A DNA stretch of 64,000 bases from Anaerolineales bacterium (GCA_015075625.1 JABTTZ010000003.1:62001-126000); one strand, 5' to 3'; shown: positions 35,398 to 44,688, counted from the first letter of the stretch. The notes: generated from the sequence alone by a model not told the origin. Numbers and translations are program-made.

Positions 35398-37077
35398 CTA
35401 CGGCAGTGTGATCACCCACAGCGCCGAATCGTCGGCATTCCAATAGACCACCCTTCCCCCATCAGGAGAAACCGTCCACTGATCATTCAAGACACGAATC
35501 CGTTTCACGGCGGGGTTTGTCAGCGCCCGAACAATTCCCGTCGTGACGCTGAATGCCATCAAGACTCCCTGATTTTCCCCTTCATAGGGCAAAAACAAGA
35601 CGGTTTCGCTGTCCCGCCAGCGGTATGACCCAATAAAGGGAAGTTTCACGGCTGGCGCCCCCCCTCGCGCGGCTATGCCATACACGCCGCTGGCGTTGGC
35701 GTCGTCTTGGAAGGGTGCATAAAAGAGCAAGACAGCGCCACCGGGGGCAATCTGCACACTGCGTAAATCGCGGATGGTGATGATCGCTTCCATCTTTTTG
35801 GTGGCAAGGGTGAACACGTTCAAGGTGCGCCGGTTCGTGCGCTCTATCGGCTCAATCACCAACAGGCGCTCATCGTCTAACCAGGCTACGCTGCCGCCGT
35901 TTTGCGTGCGTAAAAGGGTGCGCCCTTCACCATCAGAACGGCTGATCCACACCTCGGTGAGCGGTGGAATCCCACCGGGAATGTTATCGGCGGGGAAACG
36001 CTGCCAGAGCAAGCGGCTGCCCGATGGCGAAAAAGCTGGAATCGCCCCGCCTGTGGCAAGCGGCGTTTCTTGCTTATCGGCAAGGCGGATCATGCTTGTC
36101 CGTTCAGTGATGTAGACAAGTTCGAGTGTTCCATCGGGCGAGGTTTGGCGGTAGCGCCCGTCCTTGATTGGGCGTGGTGTGGTGTCCCCTGTCACATTGA
36201 CGGCGATCAGGTTTGCCAGTTGGCCGTCCACCCCATCGTAGAAGGTTATGGCGGAGCTATCCGCCGTCCACCGCGCATGGGCGCAGCAGCCCCCTTGTGT
36301 CACTTGCCGAAAGATGGCAGGGCTTTCGCTGAAGGGTTTGGCATTGAAGGCTGGCGGGGTGTATGGTGAGGGGGCAACACGGGTAAGTGGCGGATTCGGG
36401 TAGCGGTATTCGTTCAGCGGCGTTTCGTTGAAATCGACATCGGGCTGATCAAGGAAGGTTTGCCAGCGGCGGGGAAAGAGCAAATCTTGAGTAAACCCGC
36501 CAAACCCCTGATAACCCAAATTAGAGAGCGCCACCCAATCTGCTTCAATATAGTTCACCGGATTATGGGCAATCTGATAATTTCCGCTGCGCACCTCAAG
36601 GTGGAGATGTGGGCGAGAGACACAGGTGCTGTCAGGATCGCCGGAATAGGCGATCACTTGCCCTTTGCGCACTGCCTGCCCACGAGTGAGATCAGGTTTG
36701 GCGTTCAGATGTCCATAGACAGAAGTGATTCCCAGATCACGGTGAAAAATCGTCAGGTTGTGGGGGTCTAAGCCAAAACTGAAATTATCAACCTGATCGA
36801 CCTCCCCATCGCCAATGGCGACGACGGGTGTTCCGCAAGGCGTCCAGAAATCGATCCCAAAATGGAGGTTGCGCCCGCCAGCGTACCAGTAACGCCCATA
36901 ATTGAACGCCCCAATCGTGTTTCCATAGGGTTGGCTCAGCAGCCATGTCGTGACCCCTGGCGGGGTGGTAAAAGGTAGGCTGAAGGGTTTCCCCGGCGGG
37001 GGCGTTTGCGCCCCACTGGTAAACGATGGCAAGACGAAGACGAGGAGGAGACAGGCGAACCAAAAACGACGAGCCAT
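35398..37077 (-). CDS. Secreted M23 peptidase fused to a TolB/WD40-like beta-propeller
   Basis: A 559-residue exported protein. The signal peptide is MARRFWFACLLLVFVLPSFT...SGA at the N-terminus. An M23 (LytM/lysostaphin) domain follows with the metal His/Asp in HFGIDFWTPCGTP and the C-terminal HLHLEVR motif, so it can cleave peptidoglycan cross-links. The last 300 residues form repeated beta segments (SPDGTLELVY, SPSGSRLLW, APGGAVLLFY, SPDGGRVVYW), like TolB/WD40 propellers. I start at the ATG at 37077; an ATG at 37191 would put 38 residues before the signal peptide. Confidence 0.85.
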   Translation of the reverse strand: MARRFWFACLLLVFVLPSFTSGAQTPPPGKPFSLPFTTPPGVTTWLLSQPYGNTIGAFNYGRYWYAGGRNLHFGIDFWTPCGTPVVAIGDGEVDQVDNFSFGLDPHNLTIFHRDLGITSVYGHLNAKPDLTRGQAVRKGQVIAYSGDPDSTCVSRPHLHLEVRSGNYQIAHNPVNYIEADWVALSNLGYQGFGGFTQDLLFPRRWQTFLDQPDVDFNETPLNEYRYPNPPLTRVAPSPYTPPAFNAKPFSESPAIFRQVTQGGCCAHARWTADSSAITFYDGVDGQLANLIAVNVTGDTTPRPIKDGRYRQTSPDGTLELVYITERTSMIRLADKQETPLATGGAIPAFSPSGSRLLWQRFPADNIPGGIPPLTEVWISRSDGEGRTLLRTQNGGSVAWLDDERLLVIEPIERTNRRTLNVFTLATKKMEAIITIRDLRSVQIAPGGAVLLFYAPFQDDANASGVYGIAARGGAPAVKLPFIGSYRWRDSETVLFLPYEGENQGVLMAFSVTTGIVRALTNPAVKRIRVLNDQWTVSPDGGRVVYWNADDSALWVITLP

Positions 37078-37254
37078 GCGACGGCAAATCCTTGTTTGTG
37101 GATAGCATCGGAAAGTATAGAGGGACGCCCTCCCCATGCAAAATTTCGTAAAGAGCAGAGTGGGGGTAACCCATGTGAGGTGGACGATCAAAAAGAATAA
37201 CCCCTATAATCGACAATGGACAGAGGGCTAACATAAATACGGGAGTTTTTGATT

Positions 37255-37944
37255 GTGAGAAATACACTGATCGGTCAGGGCATTGCCGAGTTCATTGGCA
37301 CATTTATGCTCATTTTTGTTGGGGCGGGGGCAGTGACGGTCTTTTCGAGAGGAGGGATCGATGCAGCCCTCGTTGTTGCGGCGTTAGCACATGGGCTGAT
37401 CCTGATTGCCATCATCGCCACTTTTGGCAGTATTTCCGGCGCGGCGGTCAATCCGGCGATCACCTTTGGGCTGCTGCTCGGCGGGAAAATCAACGGATTG
37501 AAGGCACTTGTTTTTTGGGCAGCGCAGTTTGCCGGGGGTATTTTGGGGGCATTTGTAATCACCCTAGCGATCCCTGACATTGCCCGCGTAAACGGTGTTC
37601 AGCAGATTGGGCAAACCGTTCCCACCGCCAATATCACAACGCTCCAAATTCTCCTCATCGAAGGATTATTAACCTTCTTCCTCACCAGCACTGTTTACCA
37701 AACGGCAATCTACGGGCGCGGACCCGTCCCGGCAGGGGTTGCCATCGGGTTTACATTGGCAGCGTGTATCCTCCTCGGCGGAGCGATTACTGGCGCTTCG
37801 CTCAATCCGGCACGGACACTCGGACCTGGATTGATCAGCGGCGATATGAATCAGATTGGCATTTATCTGGCAGCACAGTTCATTGGTGGCGCAGTGGCGG
37901 GTGTGCTGCATGGGTACATCTTTGGTTTTAGCAGCGGGAAGTAA
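37255..37944 (+). CDS. Aquaporin / glycerol facilitator (MIP) family channel
   Basis: A 229-residue six-span membrane channel. Both pore signatures are present: GAAVNPAITF in the first half and GASLNPARTLGPGL in the second. Length and motif type fit water-selective aquaporins more than glycerol facilitators, but selectivity is not certain. The GTG at 37255 lies 9 bases after GGGAG; a TTG at 37249 is a less likely start. Confidence 0.92.
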   Translation: MRNTLIGQGIAEFIGTFMLIFVGAGAVTVFSRGGIDAALVVAALAHGLILIAIIATFGSISGAAVNPAITFGLLLGGKINGLKALVFWAAQFAGGILGAFVITLAIPDIARVNGVQQIGQTVPTANITTLQILLIEGLLTFFLTSTVYQTAIYGRGPVPAGVAIGFTLAACILLGGAITGASLNPARTLGPGLISGDMNQIGIYLAAQFIGGAVAGVLHGYIFGFSSGK

Positions 37945-37958
37945 CCCGATCCCTTCCA

Positions 37959-38000
37959 TTACGCAGTTGCCCTTAGCCACTCATGTAGAGGGGGTGAGGG
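37959..38000 (+). repeat. Dispersed repeat element after the aquaporin gene
   Basis: Begins with TTACGCAGTTGCCCT (37959-37973), identical to 31717-31731, followed by a CCCT...GGGTGAGGG imperfect palindrome. It belongs with the C-rich intergenic repeats. Confidence 0.5.
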
Positions 38001-38065
38001 CTTGTGTCTAAAGGTCATTTCTTCAGAAGTTTGAGGGGAGGTTGAGGCCGGTGGGAGAAATGACA

Positions 38066-38085
38066 ACGCCCGCTTTCGCGGGCGT
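38066..38085 (-). terminator. Hairpin downstream of the Flp pilin gene
   Basis: An 8-bp stem ACGCCCGC/GCGGGCGT with a GAAA tetraloop on the minus strand, 25 bases after the pilin stop. It resembles the hairpin at 3308-3329. The T run is short. Confidence 0.6.
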
Positions 38086-38110
38086 CGCCATAAGTGCAGG
38101 ATACGAAGGA

Positions 38111-38257
38111 TTAGAGGGCGCGAACGATGTTCGAGAACACGTTAGCAATCGCCGGACCCAACAGCGCCAAGATGATGATCACAACGATGGCGACCAACAC
38201 GAGGATGAGGGCGTATTCGACGAGACCCTGACCTTCTTCACGAGGAAGATACAACAT
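38111..38257 (-). CDS. flp: Flp/Fap-type pilin, orphan
   Basis: A 48-residue Flp pilin. The start MLYLPREEGQGLVEYALIL gives the processing site G-Q-G-L-V-E-Y for a prepilin peptidase, with the conserved Glu and Tyr, followed by a single hydrophobic helix. The ATG at 38257 has an AAGGGG ribosome site; an upstream ATG adds 22 residues that do not fit. No TadA, CpaB or prepilin peptidase gene is nearby, so the assembly machinery must lie elsewhere. Confidence 0.88.
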   Translation of the reverse strand: MLYLPREEGQGLVEYALILVLVAIVVIIILALLGPAIANVFSNIVRAL

Positions 38258-38411
38258 GATGACTACCCCTTTCAAGGATGAACATAAACTGTAGTCAAGG
38301 TAAAGAATAACATGGATTTGCAAAAAGCCAAGATCACAAAGATCAAACAGAGCCAGATGTGTAGAAGGTCTAACATTGGCGAATTTTGTAAAGGTTTTTT
38401 GATGATTTTCA

Positions 38412-39197
38412 TCACGATTCGTTCAATTCAGCAATAATGCGTAGCCCATCAAGAGTCAGTTGGGGAGCGACGATCTCAATCATCGTCGAATATTTGCTGA
38501 CGAGCGCAGCCAAACCGCCTGTAGCAACCACCTTTGCCCCTGCGCCAGCGGGAAATGCTGCCCGAATCCGCCGCGTGAGTCCATCAATCATATCGACATA
38601 ACCGAGGAACAGCCCACTTTGAATGGCATGTGTTGTGTTTCGTCCGATGGCGGAGGGTGGTGGTTCGAGCGTCACTTTGTAGAGTTGGGAGGTTTTGCCC
38701 ACCAGAGCATCCAGAGCAATGCCAATTCCTGGCGCAATGCTCCCCCCAATATAGCGTCCCTCTGTGAGGACATCAAAGGTGGTTGCTGTCCCAAAATCAA
38801 TGACAATCACCGATCCACCATAGAGAATGTGCGCCGCCGCCGCATTGACCAAGCGATCCGCACCAACCTGTTCAGGGCTGTCCACATCAACGCCGATTCC
38901 TAAGGGGATTTTCACAGTCACCACCAATGGTTCAAGGTGCATGTAGCGTTCTGAAAGTTCGGTGAAGGCAAGCGTCAGTGGTGGGACGACGCTGGCGATT
39001 ACAACCCGCCGAATATCGGCAAAGGTGAGGTCAGAATCCCGCAAAAAACTGCGGACAAGGGCAGCATATTCATCGGGCATTTTGTTGTGGACGGTGCGCA
39101 CTCGCCAATCATGTCGCCATGTGCCATCTTGCCACAGCCCCATCGTGACGTTCGTATTCCCAATATCAATAGCAAGAAGGGTTGAGGGGAGGGGCAT
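38412..39197 (-). CDS. coaX: Type III pantothenate kinase
   Basis: First step of coenzyme A synthesis. ASKHA fold with phosphate-1 motif LLAIDIGNTNVTMGLW, the pantothenate-site block GADRLVNAAAA, the DFGTATTFD phosphate-2-like motif and GGSIAPGIGI. Length 261 matches CoaX. The ATG at 39197 follows GAGAGTG; the ATG at 39242 would add 15 residues. Monocistronic, with a repeat-bearing spacer upstream. Confidence 0.93.
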   Translation of the reverse strand: MPLPSTLLAIDIGNTNVTMGLWQDGTWRHDWRVRTVHNKMPDEYAALVRSFLRDSDLTFADIRRVVIASVVPPLTLAFTELSERYMHLEPLVVTVKIPLGIGVDVDSPEQVGADRLVNAAAAHILYGGSVIVIDFGTATTFDVLTEGRYIGGSIAPGIGIALDALVGKTSQLYKVTLEPPPSAIGRNTTHAIQSGLFLGYVDMIDGLTRRIRAAFPAGAGAKVVATGGLAALVSKYSTMIEIVAPQLTLDGLRIIAELNES

Positions 39198-39295
39198 AGT
39201 GACACTCTCGATTGTAAGGTTGAAATGGTTTGGAAAAGTCACTCAAGTGTATCGAATTATTCTAGCAGTCCACCAAAGAGGTAAATAGTAGGTTC

Positions 39296-39345
39296 ACCCA
39301 ACCCTCTAGCGCCCTCTCCCACAAAGGGGTTGAGGGAGAACGCAT
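39296..39345. repeat. C-rich intergenic hairpin repeat, copy C
   Basis: CCCTC-TCCC-ACAAA-GGGG-TT-GAGGG (39312-39336) forms an interrupted stem. Of the same style as copies A, B and D. Confidence 0.5.
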
Positions 39346-39458
39346 CCTCCCTTTTTCCTTGCCTGTGGGGGTAGGAAGATGGGGTTCTTTTAGAAAGTAC
39401 TGAGGTGCGGTACTACTCTCACTGTCCGCACTTCTTGCCGCTATGCTATGATCGTCCT

Positions 39459-39941
39459 ATGCGTTACCTAACACTCTCTGAAGCCATTTATATCAATGGG
39501 CGGGTGCTGGCGAATCCCCAAATTATGAGCGGCAAACAAGGCGTGCGCGATGTGATCTTGCTAGATGCGGCGGTAATGCGTCCAGCATCTAGCGCGTTTG
39601 GGGCGGACGCCTACCCCACCCTGCGGGAAAAAGTGGCTGCCCTTTTTCATTCCATCGTGCGCAACCATCCCTTTGCCGATGGCAATAAACGGACGGCAAC
39701 CGTCGTCTCTATTTTTATGTTTGCGGTGAATGGTGAGCGCATCGTGTGGAATCAAGTTGAGGCGCTGCCTTATATCCTTGCCGCCGCCCAACATCAACGG
39801 GAGATCGCTGATCTTGCCGCGTGGTTTCCGCTGACACCCTGTCCACCGGCAGGCGAACCCGATGCCGAGGCAGACATGCGGCATATTGACCAGATTTGCC
39901 TTGAACAGGAATGGCTGCTCAATGAACTCCGAGATCGCTGA
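39459..39941 (+). CDS. Doc/Fic-family protein 1
   Basis: A 160-residue protein of the death-on-curing branch of the Fic fold. The active-site loop HPFADGNKRTA fits H-x-F-x-D-[GA]-N-K-R, so it may transfer a phosphate or AMP to a target (Doc of phage P1 phosphorylates EF-Tu). The ATG at 39459 starts the conserved YLTLSEAIYINGRV block. No Phd-like antitoxin gene lies upstream. Its last 20 bases overlap the next gene. Confidence 0.85.
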   Translation: MRYLTLSEAIYINGRVLANPQIMSGKQGVRDVILLDAAVMRPASSAFGADAYPTLREKVAALFHSIVRNHPFADGNKRTATVVSIFMFAVNGERIVWNQVEALPYILAAAQHQREIADLAAWFPLTPCPPAGEPDAEADMRHIDQICLEQEWLLNELRDR

Positions 39942-40311
39942 GACGATTCGCTACCTAAGCGCGGCAGAGGTCGTCGCTATCAATGAGGCGGTGACGGGCG
40001 GGGCGGGCTTGCGTGATTTGCGTTTGTTTGATTCGGCACTTCGTCGTCCGGCGCTTGTCTTGTTTGGGGAGGTTCAATTTCCAACGCTCATCGATAAAGC
40101 CGCCGCCTATATGGAATCCTTCGCCTACCACCACCTCTTTTTTGATGGGAACAAGCGGACGGCAGTACAAGCAGTAGCGCTTTTTCTTCGTCACAACGGG
40201 CGGACGTTTCACTATGAGGCAGGGCGCGATCAGCCTTTTGTGTTAGAGATTGCACAAGGCTGGCACGATAAAGCGGCAATTGCGGCGTGGTTGGCGCAGC
40301 GCGTGGACTGA
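39922..40311 (+). CDS. Doc/Fic-family protein 2
   Basis: A 129-residue second Doc-type protein. The start block IRYLSAAEVVAINEAVTG parallels that of the preceding gene and the active loop HLFFDGNKRTAVQAV is intact. The two differ widely otherwise, so they are old paralogs rather than a fresh duplication. It overlaps the first gene by 20 bases in another frame, which suggests coupled translation. No antitoxin is found downstream either; the next gene is convergent. Confidence 0.85.
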   Translation: MNSEIAETIRYLSAAEVVAINEAVTGGAGLRDLRLFDSALRRPALVLFGEVQFPTLIDKAAAYMESFAYHHLFFDGNKRTAVQAVALFLRHNGRTFHYEAGRDQPFVLEIAQGWHDKAAIAAWLAQRVD

Positions 40312-40339
40312 TATGGACGGATAAACGATGTGCCGGTTG

Positions 40340-41092
40340 CTAGGTGAGATATGCCACCACTGCGGCTCGTACCGCCTGATCCATCGCTTCCTCAACAGCA
40401 GCGACACGCTCTTTTGAAACGCCCTTCCAGACAAGTCCCATGTCTTCCGCTACTGCCCGTGCCAAGACCTCAGCGCCGACTCCGGCTGCTTTTCCTAAAA
40501 CCTCAGTTGTGCGGCTGTGTGCGCCGGGTAGAAGCTGCGCAGCAATGGTATCGCGCCAGACGGTTAAATCGACATCGCTCATGAAAGGCAGCCACCCATG
40601 TGGTGCGGCATTGCTAAGCGCCTCCTGAGTTCTCTCGGTGAGCGCCACCCGATCTTGTTCGTCAAGGTGGGTCAGCAAGAGATGAAACGCCCACATCGAT
40701 TCGCTTTGATTACGCCAAATGGTTGGAATGGCATTCACAAAGTGTGGGAATAACATCGTCTCGCACCAGACCTGATCCATGGTCAAATGCCCGACATAGC
40801 CAGCGACAAAGGCACGTTGCTGCGGATCGTGGAGCGCCTCCCGTTTTAGCGATGGGTAGCGGGCAAACATGACCTCCACAGGGGGCGGCATCAGCACCGC
40901 CGCATACTCGTAGAAATGCGTCTCGGAGCGCCGTATTTGGGACGTGACACGCGCATCGGCGGCAACACTGCCGAGGAGGAACGCGCCCCACATATCGGGG
41001 GTGTTCGTGAGGGTGGCGCGAACGGAAAGCGGAAGTGTCAGATCACGATGAAGGCGCTCCGCCAGCGCCAAGTGCATGAACGGTGTGGGCAT
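40340..41092 (-). CDS. Zinc-dependent phospholipase C-like protein
   Basis: A 250-residue helical protein of the Zn-dependent PLC fold (PF00882-type). Metal-ligand candidates are in the N-terminal TPFMHLALAERL, GSVAADARV, and the FVAGYVGHLTMDQVWCE block, the arrangement seen in bacterial members often annotated 'zinc-dependent PLC domain'. No signal peptide is seen, so it is probably not a secreted lipase. It follows the kinase gene by 13 bases on the same strand. Confidence 0.7.
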   Translation of the reverse strand: MPTPFMHLALAERLHRDLTLPLSVRATLTNTPDMWGAFLLGSVAADARVTSQIRRSETHFYEYAAVLMPPPVEVMFARYPSLKREALHDPQQRAFVAGYVGHLTMDQVWCETMLFPHFVNAIPTIWRNQSESMWAFHLLLTHLDEQDRVALTERTQEALSNAAPHGWLPFMSDVDLTVWRDTIAAQLLPGAHSRTTEVLGKAAGVGAEVLARAVAEDMGLVWKGVSKERVAAVEEAMDQAVRAAVVAYLT

Positions 41093-41105
41093 GGCGGAAG
41101 CACGA

Positions 41106-42302
41106 TCAGCGTGAATTAATGAGGAGGATGATCACAATGAGCAGGATAACAATCAAGCCGCCCATCCCGATCAAGACGATGCGGTTATTCATTGCCCCCA
41201 TAATCCCCCCCGTAGAGGCGGGCTGCGCCGGACGCGGTTGGGGCATTCCGGCTCGGGCGCTATTGCTTGCTTGCGGTTGTGGCATTTGCTGCGGCATTGC
41301 TGATTGCTGCGGCTGTGGCTGTGAGGGCGCATGTGGAACGTCCATGGGGCGGCTTGGCGTCTGGCGTGCTCGTGCTACGGAATCATCCGCCACAGCAGCT
41401 CTCGGCGCTTGTTCAGGGGGGAGCGGAATATTGGACATTCCTCGTGCCGTTGTCGAACCGCGCACAGGCAGCCCTAAGACCATCCGCAGGTTTTGGACAA
41501 ACTCCGTCGCCGTGCGGAAGCGATCATTGCGGTTCTTTGCCAATGCCCGGTTGAAAACGACCTCCACCCCATCGGGGAGATCGGGGCGTGCCGCCCGAAT
41601 CGAGGGAATCGGATCATTAATGTGGCGCATCATCAGGCGGGCGGGGGCTTTTTCCACATAGACAGGCTGACCAGTAACCATTTCAAAGAGAATCACCGCC
41701 AGCGAGTAAATATCCGTCTCAGCGCTAGGATCTTCCCCGCGCCACGCCTCCGGCGCCATGTAAATGGGGCTGCCGACGACCATCCCCTGTGCCGTCAGTT
41801 TTGTTTCTCCTAAGCGGCGGGCAATGCCAAAATCGGTCAGGAAACAATTGCGCTGCTCATCAAGCAAAATGTTCGCTGGTTTGAGGTCGCGGTGAATGAC
41901 CCCGCGTGAATGGGCGAGGTCAAGCGCACTGGCGATTTGTCCGGCAATGCGAGCGATCTCGCGCATCTCCAGACGTTCGCCCGATTTAATCAGATCACCC
42001 AGATTACCGCCCGTCTTGAGCGCCATGACAAGGTAGAGGATGCCCCCTTCTTGCCCATAATCATACACGGGGATAATGTGCGCATGTTCGAGCGCCGCAA
42101 TCGCCTCCGCCTCGCGCTGAAACCGCGTGATGAACTGATCTGAATCAGCAAGATCGGCGTTGATGACTTTCAGTGCCACCTCGCGGGAGGTATTCACCTG
42201 ACGGGCGCGGTAGACCGTCCCCATACCACCACCGCCCAATACGCCATCAATCACATATTTGCTGATGGTACGCCCTAACAAGGGATCATTTGGTCTGTCC
42301 AC
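41106..42302 (-). CDS. Membrane-anchored Ser/Thr protein kinase
   Basis: A 398-residue Hanks-type kinase. Residues 15-275 are the kinase domain with GGGGMG loop, HRDLKPANILL, DFG and MAPEAW. A Pro/Gln/Met-rich linker (about 295-370) leads to one C-terminal membrane span (about 373-395) ending in NSR, so the kinase faces the cytosol with no extracellular sensor. GTG start behind AGGA. It is followed by the PLC-like gene, which may be its operon partner. Confidence 0.9.
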   Translation of the reverse strand: MDRPNDPLLGRTISKYVIDGVLGGGGMGTVYRARQVNTSREVALKVINADLADSDQFITRFQREAEAIAALEHAHIIPVYDYGQEGGILYLVMALKTGGNLGDLIKSGERLEMREIARIAGQIASALDLAHSRGVIHRDLKPANILLDEQRNCFLTDFGIARRLGETKLTAQGMVVGSPIYMAPEAWRGEDPSAETDIYSLAVILFEMVTGQPVYVEKAPARLMMRHINDPIPSIRAARPDLPDGVEVVFNRALAKNRNDRFRTATEFVQNLRMVLGLPVRGSTTARGMSNIPLPPEQAPRAAVADDSVARARQTPSRPMDVPHAPSQPQPQQSAMPQQMPQPQASNSARAGMPQPRPAQPASTGGIMGAMNNRIVLIGMGGLIVILLIVIILLINSR

Positions 42303-42357
42303 GTTTTGTGTCCTGTTTGAACCGCTGCCAGATGGTCACCTACCTTATAAACCATTT

Positions 42358-42363
42358 ATTATA
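42358..42363 (-). promoter_or_regulatory. -10 box of the membrane kinase gene
   Basis: TATAAT on the minus strand, about 55 bases upstream of the GTG start; no convincing -35 box. The whole 42303-42488 spacer is AT-rich. Confidence 0.4.
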
Positions 42364-42488
42364 CCCTACACAAACGAGGATATTCTAGGCAAGTTTATAT
42401 TGGCGGAGAAACATCCTTCCAAACACACCCACGATTTGCCCTTTCTGGGTATAGTAGGTGGGAAGAAGACGGGCAAAGGGTGCAGCAT

Positions 42489-44006
42489 ATGATTCATACA
42501 ATTTCCCCGGCGGTACGCGCCACAACCGATGGAACGCCTGATATTTTGCTGGTGAACCCCCTCATTGTGGTGACCGACCCTGTTGAAGAACGCCTGATGA
42601 CGCCCTATTTCCCGCTTGGCTTGCTCTACCTCGCCGCCGTTCTGCGGGAGAATGCCTATAGCGTGGCGATGTACGACGGCGCGTTCCAGCCCAATTACGC
42701 CAGTTTCGAGGCGGCGATGATCCGCCTGAAACCAAAGGTAGTCGGCATTACGGCGCTAATCACCACCCGCCGTAACGCACTGGCATTAGCTGAGATTGCC
42801 AAAAAACACGGAGCGTTCGTCATCTTTGGCGGACCCGACCCGACAGGCAAACCAGACGCCTATTTGAAACACAAAAACGCCGATGGTGGGCGCATTGTTG
42901 ATCTGATCGTCTGGGACGAAGGGGAAAACACCCTGATCGAGGTGATGAATCACCTGACGGGGCGGAACGGCGCAGACCTACTGAGTCTTCAGCAGATCAA
43001 GGGACTGCGCTACCTTGCCGATGATGAATCCCTCATCAGCACGCCGCGCCGCCCTCCGATTGACGACCTTGACAGCCTGCCCTTCCCCGCTCGTGATCTG
43101 ATCGACGTGGACGCCTATCGCGTTAATTGGAGCGCCCGACACGGCTATTGGAGTCTGAGCCTGATCAACACACGGGGCTGCCCCTACGCCTGTACATGGT
43201 GTCAGAAGGGGATTTTCGGGCGCTCTTACCGCTCTCGTTCAGCGGCGAATGTGGCGGAGGAAATGCGCCTGATCAAAGATCACTACAAGCCCGATCAGGT
43301 GCGCGTTGTGGATGATATTACGGGTGTGGATCGGGAATGGGTCTTTGAATGGCGTGATGAGGTTGCCAAGCGCGACGCGGCGATTCCCTTTGAGTGCCTC
43401 AGCCGCGTCAACCTTGTTGATGTGCCGATGTTGACGGCGTTGAAAGATATTGGCTGCCAAAAGATTTACTTTGGGGCGGAGAGCGGATCGCAAAAAGTGC
43501 TGAATGCGATGAAGAAGGGGTCAAAAGTAGAGCAAATCTATCGGGCGGCGGAAGCCTGCCGTCAGGTGGGGATTCACGTTTACTACTTCATGATGGTTGG
43601 CTATCCGGGCGAGGATATGGACGATTTGTATCAATCGGTGAAACTGCTGACGGAGACCGTCCCTGACAGTTTCAGCACGACAATTGCCTACCCACTGCCG
43701 GGGACGGAGTTTTACCAGCAAGTGCGGGATCGGATCATGCACGACGGCGACGATTGGGCGTTCACCGCCGAAAATCGCCTGTTATTCCAACGAGGCAAGT
43801 ACAATACAGAATTCTACCGGTGGGTGCAGCGCTGGTTTAACAAGGAATGGGAAGTGGCGCGGGCGCGTTCGGGGCGGGCGCCCGTCTCCGGGCTGCGCTA
43901 TCTGCGCAGCCTGATGGGGTTACACCTCAGTCGGGGGATGGTGCGGCTGATCGCTCGTCTACCCGGGGGAACAACGATTGAGTTCACCCCAGCGCCGGGG
44001 AGGTAG
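42489..44006 (+). CDS. B12-binding radical SAM enzyme
   Basis: A 505-residue protein with an N-terminal cobalamin-binding Rossmann-like domain (PLGLLYLAAVLRENAYSVAMYDGA), followed by a radical SAM core with the cluster motif C231-P-Y-A-C235-T-W-C238. These proteins methylate unactivated carbons or rearrange lipids and cofactors. The 'WCQKGIFG' and later YFGAESGSQ blocks match the Elp3/MiaB-like superfamily, common in hopanoid, bacteriochlorophyll and lipid modification. Substrate unknown. The ATG at 42489 has AAGGG 8 bases upstream. Confidence 0.85.
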   Translation: MIHTISPAVRATTDGTPDILLVNPLIVVTDPVEERLMTPYFPLGLLYLAAVLRENAYSVAMYDGAFQPNYASFEAAMIRLKPKVVGITALITTRRNALALAEIAKKHGAFVIFGGPDPTGKPDAYLKHKNADGGRIVDLIVWDEGENTLIEVMNHLTGRNGADLLSLQQIKGLRYLADDESLISTPRRPPIDDLDSLPFPARDLIDVDAYRVNWSARHGYWSLSLINTRGCPYACTWCQKGIFGRSYRSRSAANVAEEMRLIKDHYKPDQVRVVDDITGVDREWVFEWRDEVAKRDAAIPFECLSRVNLVDVPMLTALKDIGCQKIYFGAESGSQKVLNAMKKGSKVEQIYRAAEACRQVGIHVYYFMMVGYPGEDMDDLYQSVKLLTETVPDSFSTTIAYPLPGTEFYQQVRDRIMHDGDDWAFTAENRLLFQRGKYNTEFYRWVQRWFNKEWEVARARSGRAPVSGLRYLRSLMGLHLSRGMVRLIARLPGGTTIEFTPAPGR

Positions 44007-44064
44007 GGTGGTTTGCGGCGTGCCGCCGAATATTCCCATGCGGACACGGTGTGACCCACAATAC

Positions 44065-44084
44065 GGACACGGCGTGCCGTGTCC
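44065..44084. repeat. Palindrome beside the transposase remnant
   Basis: GGACACGGC-GT-GCCGTGTCC forms a 9-bp perfect stem with a 2-base centre. A partial copy (GGACACGGTGTGACC) lies at 44042-44056 and a GCGGCGTGCCGC palindrome at 44014. Such repeats are often mobile-element ends or REP-like elements. Confidence 0.6.
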
Positions 44085-44175
44085 CTAAAGTTTGGCATAT
44101 ATTGCAGGAGAGAGTCTTTGGCGTTAGGTTCAAGTTGGAAACAAGAAGCCGACCACAAAGACTTAGAGGGGAATG

Positions 44176-44640
44176 ATGGCACGAACAAAAGAACTCATTA
44201 AGCAGGTGCTGAAACTATGGGAAGCACACGGCGAGAGTTTCGGTCAGCAGCGGGTGTATGTGCGGGTGCTGGCTTTGTTTGTGGGGAGTTGTTTGCCTAT
44301 ATCAGCCATCGGGTAACCGACCGGCTGAGAGGGCTAGGTTTAGTGAAGGACGATTGGAGCAGTTGGTATCGGGTGCTGGAACGGGCGCTTGACGAAAAAG
44401 CAACTAAGGATTATGAAGCGGGGGGGACCTATGTCCAATGGTTACGGCAGAACTTGAACCGGCTCGGTCTCGGTCAACGCCCGTTGTTGGCTTTAGCCGA
44501 TGGCAGCTTCGATAAGGTCGAGTTCTGGAATCACTTACCGGCTCAGACGTGGACCCTCGTGCGCACCGCCTTCTCCCTGTTTTGTCCCCGTCACCCACCT
44601 TTTGGTCTAAAATTGAGCCTCTTTTCGACCCTTTTTACTC
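44176..44640 (+). pseudogene. Decayed DDE transposase fragment
   Basis: The plus strand encodes MARTKELIKQVLKLWEAH...QQRVYVRVLALFVG in one frame, which stops at 44314; the sense continues in the next frame from about 44290 (ELFAYISHRVTDRLRGLGLVKDDW, then ALADGSFDKVEFWNHLPAQT). The latter block has the 'xxDGSF' catalytic-Asp context of IS4/IS701-like DDE transposases. The sequence loses homology after TWTLVRTA and never reaches a C-terminal Glu motif. So it is frameshifted and truncated. Palindromic repeats flank it; clean terminal inverted repeats were not found. Confidence 0.7.
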
Positions 44641-44688
44641 CTCATTCACCTCCCCTCCTTTTCCTTCCCCCTAAAAAGTGCCAACTTC

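Noticed and set aside
39459-40311. Calling the two Doc genes a toxin-antitoxin system
   Set aside because: No antitoxin gene or operator palindrome can be seen next to them.
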